A stretch of 64,000 nucleotides of DNA from Vespa crabro (Eukaryota; Arthropoda; Insecta; Hymenoptera; Vespidae). Position numbers and translations under genes: made by a program. The first letter of the stretch is position 1; each line of letters begins with the position of its first letter. Under the pieces are notes generated by a model, which was not told the origin of the DNA, did not search any database, and saw nothing but the letters and a program-made list of their open reading frames with translations. Below are positions 63,989-64,000 of the stretch, one piece after another. The DNA lies in assembly GCF_910589235.1 (NCBI RefSeq), contig NC_060965.1:5115792-5179791 (forward strand), given 5' to 3'.

Positions 63989-63990
63989 CC
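63923..63990 (+). repeat. (CT)n microsatellite
   Basis: About 33 units at the window end. Confidence 0.95.
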
Positions 63991-64000
63991 TCACACACAT

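Larger units (their letters stand above)
49187..64000 (-). other. Upstream intron sequence, no exon recognised
   Basis: The first recognised exon begins mid-codon at 49186, so at least one coding exon lies to the right. I looked on the minus strand for the M13 N-terminal pattern (a hydrophobic anchor, then PCxDFYxYACG) and did not find it up to 64000. The region carries composite repeat copy C, a TATGC pentamer array, TA, AAT and GA microsatellites, and one GC-richer island at 61.93-62.11 kb. Stretches 49.2-50.3, 52.0-52.8, 55.1-56.5, 57.0-58.0, 59.2-59.6 and 60.6-61.9 kb show nothing beyond AT-rich sequence. Confidence 0.6.

Overview
The window is eukaryotic, very AT-rich DNA crowded with microsatellites. 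Long (TA)n, (GA)n/(CT)n and (TTA)n runs occur every 1-2 kb. Exons are small and have GT/AG borders. Composition, satellite load and protein type suggest an insect, and the texture is most like a hymenopteran, but that placement is inference. Nothing indicates prokaryotic or organellar DNA.

I recognise one gene. It lies on the minus strand and is open at both ends of the window. Six exons in 5'-to-3' order (49186-49079, 31873-31659, 21080-20985, 2802-2671, 2354-2256, 1962-1781) have good splice borders and join in one frame with matching phases, giving 832 coding bases or about 277 residues. Joined, they read as the N-terminal ectodomain half of an M13 (neprilysin/endothelin-converting-enzyme-like) zinc metallopeptidase: a FYVSCL segment, an ELLQELGG helix, a GAPLFDLYVDVD strand pair and a VYVTAPRYFRSLGKLL helix. 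The cytoplasmic/transmembrane start should lie right of 49187, beyond or near the window edge. The zinc-binding catalytic half should lie left of position 1. Three introns are very large (17.2, 10.6 and 18.2 kb); two are about 300 bp.

The rest is intron sequence. Its main non-simple component is a composite interspersed repeat of about 1.2-1.6 kb in three copies (A 17.07-18.26 kb, B 32.94-34.51 kb inverted, C 53.62-55.05 kb). Each has internal 300-bp direct units, a near-identical 700-bp core with a conserved palindrome, and arrays of an 11-bp motif (consensus AAGCGCAAAAT) at its ends. B is inverted relative to A and C, so inverted pairs flank exons 31873-31659 plus 21080-20985, and exon 49186-49079. 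Other elements are a 247-bp Tc1/mariner-type MITE with TA duplications (46613-46859), a possible piggyBac-like end at 3.6-3.7 kb next to a 63-codon transposon-like reading frame (4127-4318), several degenerate minisatellites (3.77-3.93, 30.73-31.18, 38.55-38.75, 42.12-42.70 kb), a diverged 200-bp duplication (28.42-28.73 kb) and many microsatellites.

No tRNA, rRNA, CRISPR array, operon or complete second gene was found. Several GC-richer islands (16.68-16.88, 24.54-24.74, 26.45-26.63, 27.80-27.93, 61.93-62.11 kb) stand out from the background, but I cannot assign them.
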